A stretch of DNA of 39,239 nucleotides, taken from Oscillospiraceae bacterium (GTDB taxonomy: Bacteria; Bacillota; Clostridia; Oscillospirales; Ruminococcaceae). The notes under the pieces are model-generated. The model ran no database searches. It worked only from the letters and a program-made list of their open reading frames with translations, and was not told where the DNA came from. Shown one piece after another: positions 39,239-39,239 of the stretch (position 1 is the stretch's first letter; the number at the start of each line of letters is the position of its first letter). The translations under genes were made by a program, and so were the position numbers. Location: positions 1-39,239 of the forward strand of contig WRLK01000009.1 in assembly GCA_009777635.1 (NCBI GenBank), given 5' to 3'.

Positions 39239-39239
39239 A

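Overview
The window looks like a chromosomal segment of a low-to-medium GC Gram-positive bacterium of the class Clostridia. The reasons are its gene content (single-chain GlyRS, aspS followed by gatCAB-type genes, LysM/G5/M23 cell-wall enzyme, Ppk1/Ppx, Hsp33), an L10-type ribosomal leader with intrinsic terminator, strong AGGAGG-like ribosome binding sites and several sigma-A promoters with 17-bp spacers. No genus can be named from the sequence alone. About 32 kb is core chromosome; the last 7 kb, from tRNA-Thr to the right edge, is a decaying integrative element that carries part of a type I restriction system.

Layout. 1-5.4 kb, minus strand: ppx, ppk1, pfk and a DUF975 membrane protein, the first three overlapping or abutting. 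5.5-10.1 kb, plus: aspS, gatC, a GatA-like gene and gatB. The GatA-like protein has lost the whole Ser-cisSer-Lys amidase triad. 10.2-11.9 kb: a Cys-cluster protein, a DUF6485-like protein and a YdcZ-type transporter. 11.9-12.28 kb: a non-coding stretch packed with perfect inverted repeats, including a 65-nt exact four-way junction. 12.3-15.9 kb: a three-subunit molybdenum hydroxylase (Mo, FAD and 2Fe-2S subunits). 15.9-18.1 kb: a LytTR regulator divergent from three unknown genes that share an N-terminal pattern. 18.1-22.1 kb: GlyRS, an AraC regulator, a 78-aa unknown and an MFS transporter. 22.1-23.4 kb: L10 leader, rplJ and rplL. 23.5-28.3 kb: LysM-G5-M23 endopeptidase and Lon. 28.3-32.2 kb: small membrane protein, engB, lysA, a methyltransferase and hslO. 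32.2-39.2 kb: tRNA-Thr pseudogene and intact tRNA-Thr, broken integrase, excisionase-like gene, broken Toprim gene, two small element genes, a PD-(D/E)XK gene with an in-frame TGA, and hsdR at the edge.

The observations I rate highest are: (1) the catalytically empty GatA between intact gatC and gatB behind an AspRS with a non-discriminating-type residue; (2) repeat elements in the 5' leaders of rplJ and lon, one of which shares a core hairpin with compensatory changes with a MITE-like element at 11.9 kb; (3) the four-way-junction array in front of the molybdenum hydroxylase operon; (4) the single in-frame TGA in the nuclease gene next to hsdR; and (5) the LytTR-linked three-gene unknown operon.
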